Part shown: one piece after another, positions 44,712-54,948 of the stretch
How the letters are laid out: every line of letters begins with the position of its first letter
Numbering within the stretch: the stretch's first letter is position 1
From: Entophlyctis helioformis
Lineage: Eukaryota; Chytridiomycota; Chytridiomycetes; Chytridiales; Chytriomycetaceae
Direction: 5' to 3'
Assembly: GCA_025526915.1 (NCBI GenBank)
Contig: JAHLKH010000036.1
Span: 62,001 to 126,000 of the forward strand
DNA: 64,000 nucleotides
Notes under the pieces: generated by a model
The model's database searches: none
Seen by the model: the letters and a program-made list of their open reading frames with translations, nothing else
Told to the model about the DNA's origin: nothing
Program-made: the position numbers and the translations under genes

Positions 44712-46312
44712 CAATGTCAAACTTTCGTAGAGCCCGGTTCTCCACTAGGGGTGGACTATTCCTGATTGGTCAATCTTGGTGGAATCGCTGTGATTGGTTG
44801 TTCTTGGTGGAATCGCTGTGATTGGTCGATCTAGAGAGCCCTTGAGAAGTGCTGACACTGCGCGATGCGAGCACAGCAGCAACGCGCCATGCCAGATCCA
44901 GACGCTGCTGCACTTGCCGCCCAACTGCACACAAGCAACAACGAGCCAAACGACAACGACGGCAACGCAGGCGTCAGCACGGATATGGGACAACACTCGC
45001 TTGCTGGTCGAGTCCTTCAGGGGAGACTGCGAGGCTCACTGCTCAAGGTGGCATGCAGCAGGCCGTCGAGCGGGCCGTCCCAGAGAAGCGTGGTCGTGGC
45101 CGTCTGAGAGGCGTGCCCAACAAGGCGGGCGGACAGAAGGCAGGCTGCAGACAGGCGAGCAGGTGCGTTGACTCGCTGTCTGTCCAGGCATGCTCCATTG
45201 CCCGTTGACGACGACGGCACAGCAGTCTGACGGCCGTGTCTGTGTGGTCTTGGCACTGACTGTGTGCATGTCTGATGGGTCCAAACAGCAAGGGACGTTG
45301 GCAAGACGGCCGTGAGCAGGGCGAGCTGGTTGTTGTTCAAGAGGACATCGAGAGCATTGGCATCGCAGGACTGAGCTGCCTGGTGCATTCCGACTGCCAC
45401 ATACGATGCAGCAGCAGCAGATGAGCAGCCACTGAGACGTGCTCAATGGACCGATCCTTGGAGTTGGCTGCAGGAACTGCTTGCTGGACAGCTGGATCGG
45501 CATGCCAACTTGGATGCCAAACTCGACAGTGGCAGCACACTCGATGAGCAGCACACTCGGCGACACTGATCCAGGCGAGATTGGTGAGGAGGACGCGAGT
45601 GCTGGCAGGCGTGTCTGGCCACATTGTACTTGGTGTGATGGCATCTTGGATGCGATCCACTGAGCAGCAACTGGAGTGGCCAGACAGACAGACCAAGCAT
45701 CCTCCATTCATTCAACAACCACAACGACGATGATGGCGATGATCCTGACGATCTCAGTCTTGCATGCACTGTGCTTGTTGACAAGGACGATCCAGAGCAG
45801 AGGGGCGATGCAGGCAGTGCATCAACGGCCAACCAGTCCATGGACCAGCTGGCCAGTCAGGCAACACCAACTGCATCGCACTGGGTCACAATGCAGACAC
45901 ATATCAGGGCGATCAATGGATGCAGTGGGGCATTGACTGAGAAGATGCACTCGGAGAGAGGCTCTTTGCAATGCAGCTCATGACACGCAGAGTGATGCTG
46001 CACAGTGCATATCAAGCTGCGCACTGAGTGGCATCTCATCAATGACTGTGCCAGCAACGCATGACCACACTTGAACGCCTGGCTGTTGGTGCTCGCTGCT
46101 CCCTTGATGGTTGTTGGCAGTGGGCGGCGAGTGCCTGGATGCTCGCTCTCTGTCGACTTGCTCTCTGTTTTCATGCAATGAAAAGTTCAACTCCGCCCAT
46201 CAGATCTGATCAAAGCGCGCCACTTTGGAACGCGCCGTGTTTGCCCGCAAACAAACAGATACACACACCAACACACACACACGCCCCATCACACGCACCA
46301 GCACCACGCAAC
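44712..46312. other. intergenic region with a probable decayed gene
   Basis: A three-copy CCAAT element (44764-44826) heads the region. Beyond it, plus-strand coding-like pieces appear in shifting frames: MPDPDAAALAAQLHTSNNEP from 44889, then WDNTRLLVESFRGD, then VPEKRGRGRLRGVPNKAGG (AT-hook-like, about 45077-45133), WTDPWSWLQELLAGQLDRH near 45450, and NDDDGDDPDDLSLACTVLVD near 45725. Stops separate several of them. It may be a pseudogene of a DNA-binding protein, or a gene with several assembly errors. A 223-codon minus-strand ORF over the same span has no recognisable features. Confidence 0.35.
44764..44826. promoter_or_regulatory. three CCAAT boxes at exact 28-bp spacing
   Basis: GATTGGT (inverted CCAAT) begins at 44764, 44792 and 44820. 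The intervening TCTTGGTGGAATCGCTGT is repeated with few changes. The array starts about 50 bp upstream of the POP3 ATG, so it can serve POP3 and the region to the right. Confidence 0.55.
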
Positions 46313-46663
46313 ATGACGGTCCGCGGCTACTTGAGAATGCTCAAGCTAGGCTGTGCCGTCTGGCTCTACCTTGCTGGCACAGCACTCAGCCAGGTCGTGC
46401 AGCACGTGGTCCACAGCACACTGCAGCAACAGCGACCAGCAACAACAGCAACAGCAACAGCAACAGCAACAACAGACGACTTCATCAGCAGCATGTTACA
46501 CATTGACGTGCTAAGCGTATTCTACTCGCAGCTCATCGCCACAGCATCGTTCAGCTTGCCCGACTCCAAGGATGCCTGGAAGGCTATAGTCAAGCCGGCC
46601 GTCGATGTAACAGTCAGCCGCGATCACATGACACGCGTGCAACCGGTCGCGCGTCCCACTTGA
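46313..46663 (+). CDS. small protein with hydrophobic N-terminus, unrecognised
   Basis: This 116-residue intronless ORF begins MTVRGYLRMLKLGCAVWLYL, a basic start plus a hydrophobic stretch usable as signal peptide or anchor. A Gln/Thr/Ala low-complexity link (coded by CAACAG and CAACAGCAA repeats) leads to a short domain (DDFISSMLHIDVLSVFYSQL, DAWKAIVKPAVDVTVSRDHM). I do not recognise it. The ATG lies in a clean ACACAC-rich leader. It ends about 100 bp before the retrotransposon LTR. Confidence 0.4.
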   Translation: MTVRGYLRMLKLGCAVWLYLAGTALSQVVQHVVHSTLQQQRPATTATATATATTDDFISSMLHIDVLSVFYSQLIATASFSLPDSKDAWKAIVKPAVDVTVSRDHMTRVQPVARPT

Positions 46664-46765
46664 ATCCTGACAGACCACAAGGCGACTTGCCCCAGTCGTC
46701 GCCTTGTGTACTGAAACCCGCCGTCTGTCAGGTACTGCCCATGCATATGCCTTTATTACTACAAA

Positions 46766-46949
46766 TGTAGTACTGGGCCGCCAGACGGACTTGCCGGCTG
46801 GTCTCGGGGCAGTGAGTATGCACGCAGGGGAACGGCGGGCAGACGACTGCAAGAACGGGGGAAGCCAGAGCGGCCGGTGCGGCCCGACAATGTCTGTCCG
46901 GTCACGTGGGTCACGTGGATCACGTGACCGCGACCGAGCATCCGTTACA
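46766..46949 (-). repeat. 3' LTR of the chromovirus
   Basis: 184 bp, TGTAACGG...TACTACA on the minus strand. It contains three CACGTG palindromes spaced 9 bp apart (46903, 46912, 46921). It is 76 bp shorter than the 5' LTR. Confidence 0.85.
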
Positions 46950-49900
46950 CTCCCCCCAGCGTAGACAGCCACTTATAAGAAAGAAGAGTGGATGAACAGC
47001 GACTAAGAGGATGCGGGGGCGTTGCACACACGAGAGGCAGAAGTGCGGGCAACAATGGACGCGTAGGACACAGGACGGGGAACCGTGCGCTCAGAGCGAC
47101 GAGGTGGGGCGGGATGGTTGAGAGGGGGAAGAGAAGAGAGAGAGAAGGAAGGAGGAGAAGAGGGAGGAGGGAGAGGAGGGAAAGATGGAGAGAGAGAGGG
47201 AGATGCGGGTGCAGCAGGTGCGATCGGCTCGTCAGCCGGAGCAGGTGCCGCAGGCGTGGCTGCTGCTGGAGCAGGGCCACTGGTGCAGGAGCAGGCACAG
47301 TGCGCTTGCGGCGAGAGGACTTGGATGCCTTGGGCTGCGTGGGAGCAGGCGCCGCGGCGGGGGCAGGGGCAGCCGGTGCAGGAGCCGCGCGCGTGGGCTG
47401 AGCCGGTTTGGATGCCTTGCCTTTAGGCGCCTTGGACGGCCGAGCGTGGAATGCCTTGACGAGGTCCTGGGCCTTGCGCATGTCCGCGGCTGGGACCCAT
47501 GTGTTGTCGTCGGCTGGATAACCGACCCACTTGACCAGATACTCGATCTTGCCGCGATAAGTGCGCGAGTCAACGATCCGCTCGACCTCGTAGTTGTCCG
47601 ACGTGCCGTCGTCGGCATGGTACTCGGGGTCCGGCCGGGAGGGCACATCCTTGCGGCCGGTGGGCGCAGACAGAGGGTCGACGTACGGGCAGATCCGGTC
47701 GGCATGGAACACGTTGTGGACGCGGTGCAGCGAGGCAGGCAGCGCGAGCGTGTAGTTGAGGCCAGATTCACCAGAGTCCAGGCTGGTGATGGCAAAAGGG
47801 CCAAGCCACTTGGCGGCCGTGAGCGGCGGGCGGTGCGAGTCCGCCAGCCAGGAGATGCCCTCAGCGTTGAGGAGCACCATGTCGCCGACCTTGTACGCAG
47901 GGTGACGGCGGCGACGCTTGTTTGCCTGAACGGCCATAGCTGCCTGAGCTTTGCGCCGATTCAAAATGGCCGAGTCGCGGGCAGCGGCCATGTCCAGCAG
48001 CAGGTCGCGGGCCGCGGCAGACGGTGCCAGGGCCGGCTCGGACGGGAAGGACCGCGGGTGGCGGCCAAACGCCAGGAAGAAAGGTGCAAAGCCAGACGAA
48101 GCCGACGGCGCGCAGTTGAGGCCAAAGCAGGTGGGACCGAGCAGCAGCGGCCAGTCAGAGCCGTGGTAATCGGCCGCCTTGGCGAGCGCATCCTTGATGG
48201 TGCGGATGCTGCGTTCGGCCAAGCCGTCAGTCTGCTGGTGGCGAGCCGTGCTGAGGTTCTGCTTGATCCGGGCAGCGGTGCAGAGGCTCGACCAGAAGGC
48301 CGACAGCCAGCGGGCGTCGCGGTCCGAGACGATGTCGACCGGGAAGCCCTTGCCCGAGCAGACCCAGCGAGTCAGGAAGAGCTCGGCCAGCTCCTGGGCC
48401 GACGACGAGCGGCGGCACGGGAACGCGTCGCAGAGGCCGGACAGGCGATCGACCACAACCAGAGCAGCATCAAACGCATCGTCTTGTCCGCCCGCGGGCA
48501 GGAACATGACGTCCATGGCGACGCTCGAGAAGCAGTCGTCCGGGATCGCGAGTGGATGCAGCAGGCCGTCAGGCCGGTGATTGGGCGTGCGGTGGCGCTG
48601 GCACACGTCGCATGAGGCGACATAGGCAGCAATGTCCTCAGACATTCTGGGCCAGAAGTACCGGTTCGACAAGCGGCTGGTGGTCCGCTGACGTCCCTGG
48701 TGCGCACCAAAGGGAGAGTCGTGGTAGTGGGCAAGCAGATCCGCGCGCAGAGACTGCGGCACATACAAGCGGTTGCCTTTGTACCACCACGCACCATCCA
48801 AGCACTCCATGTGCACTACGACCTTGCGGTCGGCCGGCGTGGCTGACGACGGGTCAGCCTTCCAGCCAGGCAGTCTGGAGGCGAATGGGTCGGCCGGCAA
48901 CGCCGCACGCACGTCTTTCGCCCAGTCAGAGTCAGTGCGCAGATTGGCAGCACGGATCGGGACAGGCGAGCGACAGTTTGTGCAGAGAGGGGCCTTTGAG
49001 GGATCGCGGGACAGCAGATCGGCCAGCGAGTTGAGCTCGCCAGGCACGTACTCGATGGATGTATCAAACTCCTGCAGAGACAGGACCCATCGAGCCTGCC
49101 GATCCGACAGGTGGGGCTGCGTGGCCAACCAGACCAGCGCCTTGTGGTCAGTGTGCGTGACAGAGCGCACACTGGACAGCAGATGACGGAAACGCGAGAA
49201 GAACTCCACGATGGCGAGCAACTCGCGTTCGTGGGTTGGATAGTTCATCTCGGCTGGGCTAAGCTTACGTGACCAGCAGGCCACCAGCTTCTCGCCATCT
49301 GGGTGGATCTGCGACAGGTAGCCGGCAATGACGTAGTTGCTGGCATCAGTGTAGACATGCGTTTCCAGAGCCGGGTCAAAGAACCGCAGCTCGGTTGCCT
49401 TCAACACTGCCTGTCGCAGGTCTTCCACAGCCTGCTTTTGAGCAGGGCCCCACTCCCACTTGGCATTCTTGGCTAGCAGCTTGTATAGTGGCAGCACATG
49501 GTGGCGTACGCCTTTGCAGGGTTCGGCCCACCAATGAATGACTTTAACCACACAAGCTTACCTAGCCAAGTTGCCAGAGTGGACGTGTTTGAGATGTGGG
49601 GGGCAGCTGCCATGTCCTGCAAGTGCTTTGGCGCAATGGAATAACCAGTGGGCGAGAGCACGTGACCACAGAACTCAATGTCCTGCTGCAGGATCATGCA
49701 CTTGGACGGCTTAATGTACAATTGAGCCTCCAGTAGCAGCTTGAGAACAGTGCGTAGGTGTTTGATATGCTCCTTGTACGTCGCGCTGTAGATGTAGATG
49801 TCATCCATGTACACCGAGACGCACGTGCCCAGCAGCTCATTGAGCGTCGACTGGATGGCCTGTGTAAACACAGCCGGAGCATTGGTCAGCCCAAAGGCAT

Positions 49901-50475
49901 GACCGTGAACTCAAAGTGACCAAACTGGGTGGAGAACGCAGTTTTCCACTGGTCCTCCGCCTTAACACGAATGTTAAGGAAGCCCTCGCGGATGTCAAGC
50001 ATCGAGCGGAAGGGTTTGTTTGCCAAGTTATCGCGGAGGGTCTCAATCTCCGGGATCGCACTGTGGAACTTCACCGAGATGTTGTTCAAGCCGCGGTAGT
50101 CGATGACCAACCGCAGCGAACCATCCTTCTTGCGGACAAAGAGCGTGCCGGCGCCCAAAGGCGATGACGAGCGGCGGATGTAACCTTTGGTGTACCACTC
50201 GTCCAGCTGCTTCTTGAGCGCTACGGATGCATCCTGGTTCAGTTTCTTGAGGCCACGACGCGGCGGCAGCTGCGCATCCTTAATGAAAGGGATCGCGATC
50301 TCGAACTCCGAGTCGTGCGCACGGCCTTGCGGCGGGCAGCAGACCTCGTAGTACTCGATGAATGCCTTCTGCGTCTCCTCGTCCGGGCAGACTGGAAGGT
50401 AGGGGTACTTCTCCTTCAGCTCGTCCGGGGTGAGGCCGTTTGCAGCCGCGACGCGAAGGCGCGCATCGCAGCTGC
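46945..50475 (-). CDS. chromovirus pol: RT, RNase H, integrase, chromodomain
   Basis: Reverse transcriptase runs from about 50450 to 49500 and includes FVRKKDGSLRLVIDYRGLN and the catalytic VYMDDIYIYS. RNase H follows with YTDASNYVIAGYL, THERELLAIV and TDHKALVWL. Integrase has an HHCC zinc site (HYHDSPFGAH ... CDVCQRH) and core acidic residues in AMDVMF, VSDRDARW and TDGLAERSI. The chromodomain is YEVERIVDSRTYRGKIEYLV plus KWVGYPADDNTW. Frame changes occur at the gag-pol join (about 50450), at CCTTTGGG near 49898 and near 49500, each explained by one missing base. The reading frame ends 5 bp inside the LTR. The last about 100 residues are an artefact-like Leu/Pro tail, suggesting another frame change after the chromodomain. 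Confidence 0.85.
46950..46957 (-). other. polypurine tract of the chromovirus
   Basis: GGGGGGAG on the minus strand directly abuts the TGTAACGG start of the 3' LTR, the expected plus-strand primer position. Confidence 0.7.
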
Positions 50476-53055
50476 CTCACGGTCCTCGGGCAGGTCATCC
50501 ACATAGACCAGCTCCGCGTACTCGTCAGGATGGGCGAGGATGTCCGACATGGTAACCACGATGTCAGAGTGCGGCCGGTTGTGGGAGGCAGCGGACGGCG
50601 GAGCGTCTTTGTGCTGCCAGATGTGGTGCACATCGGGGCGCGACTCGGTTGAGAAGCGGAAAACGCCGCGCCGGAAGTTGAACGACGCCTTCGCGGTTGT
50701 GCGCAGCCATGGCATGCCCAGGATGACATCATCCACACCATCGTAGACAAGGAACCGCACCTGGCTGACAGCATTAGATCTGTCCGCGAGCGTGAGGTAG
50801 ACCTCCGAATCTAGTCTCTGCAAGTTGCCGTTGGCAAACTCGAGAGTCACCGCCTGCCGGGTGAACGGCCGGGCAGCGGCGAGCAGGCCGTTGGCATCCA
50901 ACCAACGGCGAGCTACCAGATTCGCGCTGCTGCCAGTGTCCACCAGGACACTGGCACTGCGATTGTCCAGGAACACCGGGAAGGTGCACCGGTGCTTGGT
51001 GATCGGAGTCACCAGGGCAAGGTGCCCCTCCTTCAGCCGCGACGGCGGCATAACAGGGCAAGCAGGATGAACGGGGAGCCCAGAGGGCATCTTTTTATTC
51101 GCAACGCCACCCAGAGGGTCACTCTTCTTCGTCTGCGTCGCTGTACTGCGTCCCGTCGTCTGAGAACGACGAGACGGTTTCGAGCGACCGCGAGCCGGAG
51201 CCATTGCTGGTGCGCCGTCGTCACGGGCAGGGACCGATGGAGATTCGGTGTCAGCATTGGGCTTACGCACGGCTGCAGGCTTAGCCGCCGAAGCGTGCTT
51301 AGCCGCAGGAGCAGGAGGAGCCAAAGGGGGCGAGCGAACGTACCCGGGTGCCTTGGCCTTTGCCGCGATGCGCCCGACCTTAGAGTGGGGCGGGCGCTGG
51401 CTAGGCGATCGGCCAGCATGGTCGGCTGTCGCAGCAGGCGAGGCAGCCTTGCGCGTCTCCGACGCGCTGCTACTGCCGGAAGGCGCAGGAGTGGCCTTGG
51501 GCGATGAGGAGCTCCAAGAACGCGGCGACGCGGCGGCTGTCTTGCCAGAGCTGGGCGTCGACTTGGCGTCTTGGGCCTTGTGAGCGTTGGCGAGGGCAGT
51601 GGCAATTGCAATGTTACGCTCGTGTTCCTCCGCGCCTGAGTGTCGCTTGATGAACGCCTCGCGGAGGGCCGAGTAGGTCGTGAGCGAATCCCACGCCTCG
51701 GGCTTGTCCTTGATGCGCGTGCGGAGGAATGTGAGCATCTCCGCCTCCGTAAGCTGGGCGTCACCAAACAGCCGCTCGGCTGCATGTAGCCAATCCTGCG
51801 GGACACGGCCATGGCACTCAGTGGGCGCAAAGTCACGCTCCAGCTTCTGGCGAGCCTGGCCTCGGACTCGTTCCGGGGCACTGTGGCGCGACACGAGGTC
51901 CGCAAGGAAGTGGGCGAGCGTCGGGGGCGGATCGTCTGTCTTGAGCGACTTGAACCAGGCGGTGGCAAATACGCGGGCCTCGCCTGTGAGGAGCGTCAGG
52001 AGGGTTGCGCCAATGTCGCTCAGGGGGATCGCATCCACGCCGGTCGCCTTGCAGGCACTCTTGTAGGCCATCTCAATGGCAAGGACAAATGGCTCAAGGC
52101 TCTCGCGAGTGGCGTTCCAGTTGACCGTCAGCTGCGAGCCCTTGACCATGACAAGGCCGTTGAACGGCGCCTGTCTGCCAAGCGACTCCGAGAACACCTT
52201 GGCCAAGTTTGGTGCACGGGCATCCACGACTGCTGGCAGGCGAGCATCCACCGAGGATCCAGACGCGGGGGCCGGACGCGAGTCCACCGAGGACCCAAGC
52301 GCCTGGACCGGATGCTCCGCAAGCAGGGTCGCCGTGGCTGAGGCCTGCGCCAACGCGGCATTTGCCGTTTTGGTGGCCTTGGCAACGGCATCTGAGAAGA
52401 CCTGCTCCAGTGCAATCACGGATTCCGACGTGTTGGCGACGCTCTTCTGCAGGCCCCGTATGGCCTCTGAGTTGGCCTCGACGGAGTCAAAGAGTGCCAC
52501 CAGGCATTGATGGTGGAGCTGGGTGGCGCTGGAGTAGGCCTCAGCCTGCCTGGCGGCAGTGTCGCGGTCGGCCTGCAGCTGCAGCCGCAGATCATCGATG
52601 GCCGCGTGGGCAGCGGCCGCAGATGATGTGGTTGCCTTGAGTGCTCGGCTGGTGTCTGACGCCCCTGTGTGGAGGCGCACGAGTTCGTAGAACATGTGCT
52701 CTCCAGTGATGGTGAAGGGTCGCCTGGGGGCACTCCCAGCGCCAGGCTGGACGGCCGGCGTGCTGGAGAGGAACGCCTCTTGGCGCCGACCAGCGTCTGC
52801 ATCGTGGCGGCCCAACAGATCGGCCGAGGAGTGGCGGCGCGCTGGTGAGGCGCCAAAAGACGCGCCCAGAGCAGAGTCGGCCATCAAGACGGACGACGTA
52901 CCCGCAGGGTCGGGGCGGTGCTGGAACCTTGGGGGGGTGGCGTCGATGAACGAGCGGGCCGTATCGAACGAGGCCTCGCCAAGGAGGTCCTGGTCGGTGC
53001 CCAAGGGGGCGGCAGCCGAGCGAGCCGCGGGCTGGGGCGAGCGCTCGACGGCCAT
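50416..53055 (-). CDS. chromovirus gag-protease polyprotein
   Basis: One frame of 879 residues from MAVERSPQPAARS. The capsid-like region lies around TVNWNATRESLEPFVLAIEM and RVFATAWFKSL through WDSLTTYSALREAFIKRHSG, the usual retrotransposon gag pattern. A long Ser/Pro/Ala/Lys region follows in which no CCHC zinc knuckle is visible. The aspartic protease has VLVDTGSSANLVARRW and DDVILGMPWL. The product ends shortly after the protease at a stop where the reverse transcriptase continues in the -1 frame. Confidence 0.8.
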   Translation of the reverse strand: MAVERSPQPAARSAAAPLGTDQDLLGEASFDTARSFIDATPPRFQHRPDPAGTSSVLMADSALGASFGASPARRHSSADLLGRHDADAGRRQEAFLSSTPAVQPGAGSAPRRPFTITGEHMFYELVRLHTGASDTSRALKATTSSAAAAHAAIDDLRLQLQADRDTAARQAEAYSSATQLHHQCLVALFDSVEANSEAIRGLQKSVANTSESVIALEQVFSDAVAKATKTANAALAQASATATLLAEHPVQALGSSVDSRPAPASGSSVDARLPAVVDARAPNLAKVFSESLGRQAPFNGLVMVKGSQLTVNWNATRESLEPFVLAIEMAYKSACKATGVDAIPLSDIGATLLTLLTGEARVFATAWFKSLKTDDPPPTLAHFLADLVSRHSAPERVRGQARQKLERDFAPTECHGRVPQDWLHAAERLFGDAQLTEAEMLTFLRTRIKDKPEAWDSLTTYSALREAFIKRHSGAEEHERNIAIATALANAHKAQDAKSTPSSGKTAAASPRSWSSSSPKATPAPSGSSSASETRKAASPAATADHAGRSPSQRPPHSKVGRIAAKAKAPGYVRSPPLAPPAPAAKHASAAKPAAVRKPNADTESPSVPARDDGAPAMAPARGRSKPSRRSQTTGRSTATQTKKSDPLGGVANKKMPSGLPVHPACPVMPPSRLKEGHLALVTPITKHRCTFPVFLDNRSASVLVDTGSSANLVARRWLDANGLLAAARPFTRQAVTLEFANGNLQRLDSEVYLTLADRSNAVSQVRFLVYDGVDDVILGMPWLRTTAKASFNFRRGVFRFSTESRPDVHHIWQHKDAPPSAASHNRPHSDIVVTMSDILAHPDEYAELVYVDDLPEDREAAAMRAFASRLQTASPRTS

Positions 53056-53061
53056 CTGAAA

Positions 53062-53106
53062 AAAATAGAAAAATCGACGGAAAAATCGACGGAAAAATCG
53101 ATCGAC
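53062..53106. repeat. ATCGACGGAAAA short tandem repeat in element leader
   Basis: Between gag start and 5' LTR, GAAAAATCGACG is repeated about three times. I could not recognise a tRNA primer-binding site next to the LTR end at 53153. Confidence 0.6.
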
Positions 53107-53152
53107 GGCGGCGGGAAACGGCGGCCGACGGCGTCGAGAGGGCGGTTCTTGC

Positions 53153-53412
53153 TGTAGTACTGGGCCGCCAGACGGACTTGCCGGCTGGTCTCTCGGGTCA
53201 GTATGTGTGCACGTGAGGAAGGGCGGGCAGACGACTCTTCATTGGGAGGCAGCACAGACCTGGTCTCTCGGGTCAGTATGTGTGCACGCGAGGAAGGGCG
53301 GGCAGACGACTGCAAGAACGGGGGAAACCAGAGCGGCCAGTGCGGCCCGACAATGTCTGTCCGGTCACGTGGGTCACGTGGATCACGTGACCGCGACCGA
53401 GCATCCGTTACA
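53153..53412 (-). repeat. 5' LTR of the chromovirus, internally duplicated
   Basis: 260 bp with the same ends as the 3' LTR. The extra 76 bp is a tandem duplication of GGTCTCTCGGGTCAGTATGT through GGGCGGGCAGACGACT. The CACGTG triplet is at 53366, 53375 and 53384. Confidence 0.85.
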
Positions 53413-53550
53413 CTTGCCCCAGCTGTCGTCTTGTGCATCCAACCGCAGGTACCCTCCATCTCCCCTGCCTGTCCCTGCTACTGGTCTGACAATGAATATC
53501 TTGTGCATCCAACCGCAGTCCTTCCGCCTCCTCACAGATATGCACTGATC

Positions 53551-54827
53551 ATGGCATGCCACCTCACCAAGTGGAAGATTGCGATCCACATCGCGGACAA
53601 TGAGGCAACAACAGTCTGTCAGGCACTCTACTATGGCATCATCACCCAGTTTGGCCCAATGAAGGTCCTGGTAACAGATCAAGGCAGCAAGTTCACGTCC
53701 AAGGTCACTCGCCGCCTGGCACGGCAGCTACTGATCGACCAGCGATTCACGACGGCGTATCATCATCAGGCCGCCCACGGGGCAGAGCGTTTCACCAAGT
53801 ACCTCAAGGACGGGCTCAGCATCTTCACTCAGGGCGACTACCCGGCATGGGAACTGCCCATGCGATCCTTGGTCTACACGTACAACTGCTCCAAACATGC
53901 GACCACCCAGTTCACCCCGTTCTACCTCATGCACGGTTTCCAGCCGCCGACGCTGACCCACCTCAACGGGGCGGACATGCTGCCGGCGCTCAAGGAGGAC
54001 ACGGTCCGGCACCGCTTGGACATGCTACGCGCACTGCATCTCGCGCGGGCTCTGGCCGCCAAACACATCATGGATCGGCAACAGCAGTGGGGCGCAAGGT
54101 ACAACCAAGGCCGAAAGGACACATCATTCGAAGTAGGCAATTTTGTCTGGGTCTGGGCTGACGCCCAGGGCCGACCAGGGCAACCCAAGAAGTTCCGAGA
54201 CACTTGGCACCGCGAGTGCGTAGTTGTCGAGGTACGGCCCCACTCCAACTACGTGGTTCAACCCCTGGGAGACAATCGACAACCCCAAGAAGGCGGTCCA
54301 CGCCGCGTGGTCAACATCAAGAAGCTCCGGCCATTCTTTGTTCGGCAGGAGGACCCCAACAAGATTTTGAGATGGAGGACGCGTCAATGGTCACGGGTAG
54401 TGCACTATCTTTGCTGACTCAGCCGGCCACGGTGACAAGCGCAGCGGCCGACCCCAGTTCGCACGATTCGACAGTGTCCACAGGGGAACTGGAGGTGGCA
54501 GGAGGCCAGCAGCCCATGGACCTCGGATTGGTGCCTATATTGGATGAGGTGGAGCCCGCGGACGCCCGGTGTCAGAGTTCCTGCTCGAGTGCAGCGAAGG
54601 CACAGGGAACTGCGGGTCTGAGGCACAGACAAAAGGAAGAGGAGCTGTCAGGCGACAGTGTCTGTGGCAGGCAATTGAATGTGTATTCTAAGAAGTACCT
54701 GAGGCACAGACAAAAGGAAGAGGAGCTGTCAGGCGACAGTGTCTGTGGCAGGCAATTGAATAGAACAGCAAGGGGAAGGGAGAGTCGCGAGACACGGAAT
54801 TGGAAAAGCCAACAGACAATAATCTAA
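53551..54827 (+). pseudogene. integrase and C-terminal tail of the second element
   Basis: The conserved core LIMACHLTKWKIAIHI, VLVTDQGSKFTS and HGAERFTKYL matches a Ty3/gypsy integrase, with later TTQFTPFYLMHG and VGNFVWVW. In LIMACHLTKW, cysteine stands where the first catalytic aspartate is expected, and the zinc-binding part is missing. After FFVRQEDPNK the frame moves (about 54362) and continues as FEMEDASMVTGSALSLL to an acidic tail. The tail contains two 63-bp copies (54618-54680, 54699-54761; period 81 bp, so in frame). No chromodomain is seen, unlike the neighbour. Confidence 0.65.
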
Positions 54828-54948
54828 CACCCGGCGGCGGAATCCTCTCTGAGTCGCGCGACGTGTCCGGGCCACAGATCTGTACCCAAGCAGGCGCTAC
54901 GGCGCCAATTAGTACCGCTCGATTGCTCGGTTTTCTAGGAGGAGGAAG

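Larger units (their letters stand above)
46766..53412 (-). mobile_element. Ty3/gypsy chromovirus, minus strand, two LTRs
   Basis: The 6.6-kb element is bounded by LTRs that start TGTAACGGATG and end AGTACTACA on the minus strand. Order along that strand is 5' LTR (53153-53412), gag-protease, reverse transcriptase, RNase H, integrase, chromodomain, polypurine tract, 3' LTR (46766-46949). A C-terminal chromodomain puts it in the chromoviruses, which target heterochromatin. No matching 5-bp target duplication is visible (ACAAA on the left, CTTGC on the right). The pol frame shifts at least three times, so the copy is probably inactive as assembled. Confidence 0.9.

Noticed and set aside
45036..45707. 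223-codon minus-strand ORF
   Set aside because: Cys/Pro/Ser-rich with no domain. It overlaps better plus-strand coding pieces, and there is no splice or promoter support.
53062..53152. tRNA primer-binding site next to the 5' LTR
   Set aside because: The sequence after the LTR (GCAAGAACCGCC) does not match a tRNA 3' end I can name. Self-priming cannot be judged from sequence alone.
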